Positions 5,402-5,422 of a DNA stretch of 5,422 bases are shown piece by piece. The position numbers and the translations under genes are program-made. The notes under the pieces were generated by a model. That model was not told the origin of the DNA. It saw nothing but the letters and a program-made list of their open reading frames with translations, and did no database searches. Positions within the stretch are counted from its first letter, which is position 1, and the number at the start of each line of letters is the position of its first letter. This stretch comes from Rickettsiales bacterium (GTDB lineage: Bacteria > Pseudomonadota > Alphaproteobacteria > Rickettsiales > Deianiraeaceae). The stretch spans positions 1 to 5,422 of the forward strand of contig JAFUUN010000021.1 of the NCBI GenBank assembly GCA_017477855.1, given 5' to 3'.

Positions 5402-5422
5402 CGTTTCAATTTTAAATATCCA

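Overview
The window looks like a piece of an AT-rich alphaproteobacterial chromosome, most likely an intracellular lineage of the Rickettsiales/Holosporales kind. This rests on four things: the 5' end of a 16S rRNA gene at the left edge, the AT-rich intergenic regions, the almost complete lack of Shine-Dalgarno sites, and a VirB2-type pilin gene standing outside any visible virB cluster. The placement is an inference. Only about 88 nt of 16S are present and no search could be run.

Layout. Positions 1-88 hold the 5' end of 16S rRNA on the minus strand. Its leader (89-190) has two small hairpins, and its promoter (197-226) is a good TTGACA/TACACT pair behind an A-tract UP-like element. Diverging from it on the plus strand are two small unrecognised genes (303-650 and 735-1196). 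They share an almost identical 17-residue block despite being otherwise dissimilar. The second ends one base from the stop codon of pheT, which runs on the minus strand (1198-3570) and encodes the phenylalanyl-tRNA synthetase beta chain; no pheS lies beside it.

A divergent intergenic region (3571-3656) separates pheT from a tight plus-strand group: rplY (ribosomal protein bL25/CTC, 3657-4325), a 50-codon single-membrane-segment protein (4341-4493), a VirB2/TrbC-like pilin with a signal peptide and a long C-terminal tail (4462-5022, overlapping the previous gene by 32 bases), and the N-terminal membrane domain of the DNA translocase FtsK (from 5045). The FtsK frame is cut by TAG at 5399-5401, just before the window ends.

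How it fits together. The 16S, pheT and rplY genes all serve translation. An 18-base identical sequence containing TTGACA occurs in both divergent intergenic regions, pointing toward rRNA in one and rplY in the other. The downstream genes concern the envelope: type IV secretion or pilus, and chromosome segregation at division. The most unexplained items are the 17-residue motif shared by the two small proteins, the orphan pilin with its overlapping small membrane protein, and the interrupted ftsK frame. I saw no convincing rho-independent terminator, tRNA, insertion sequence or CRISPR array.
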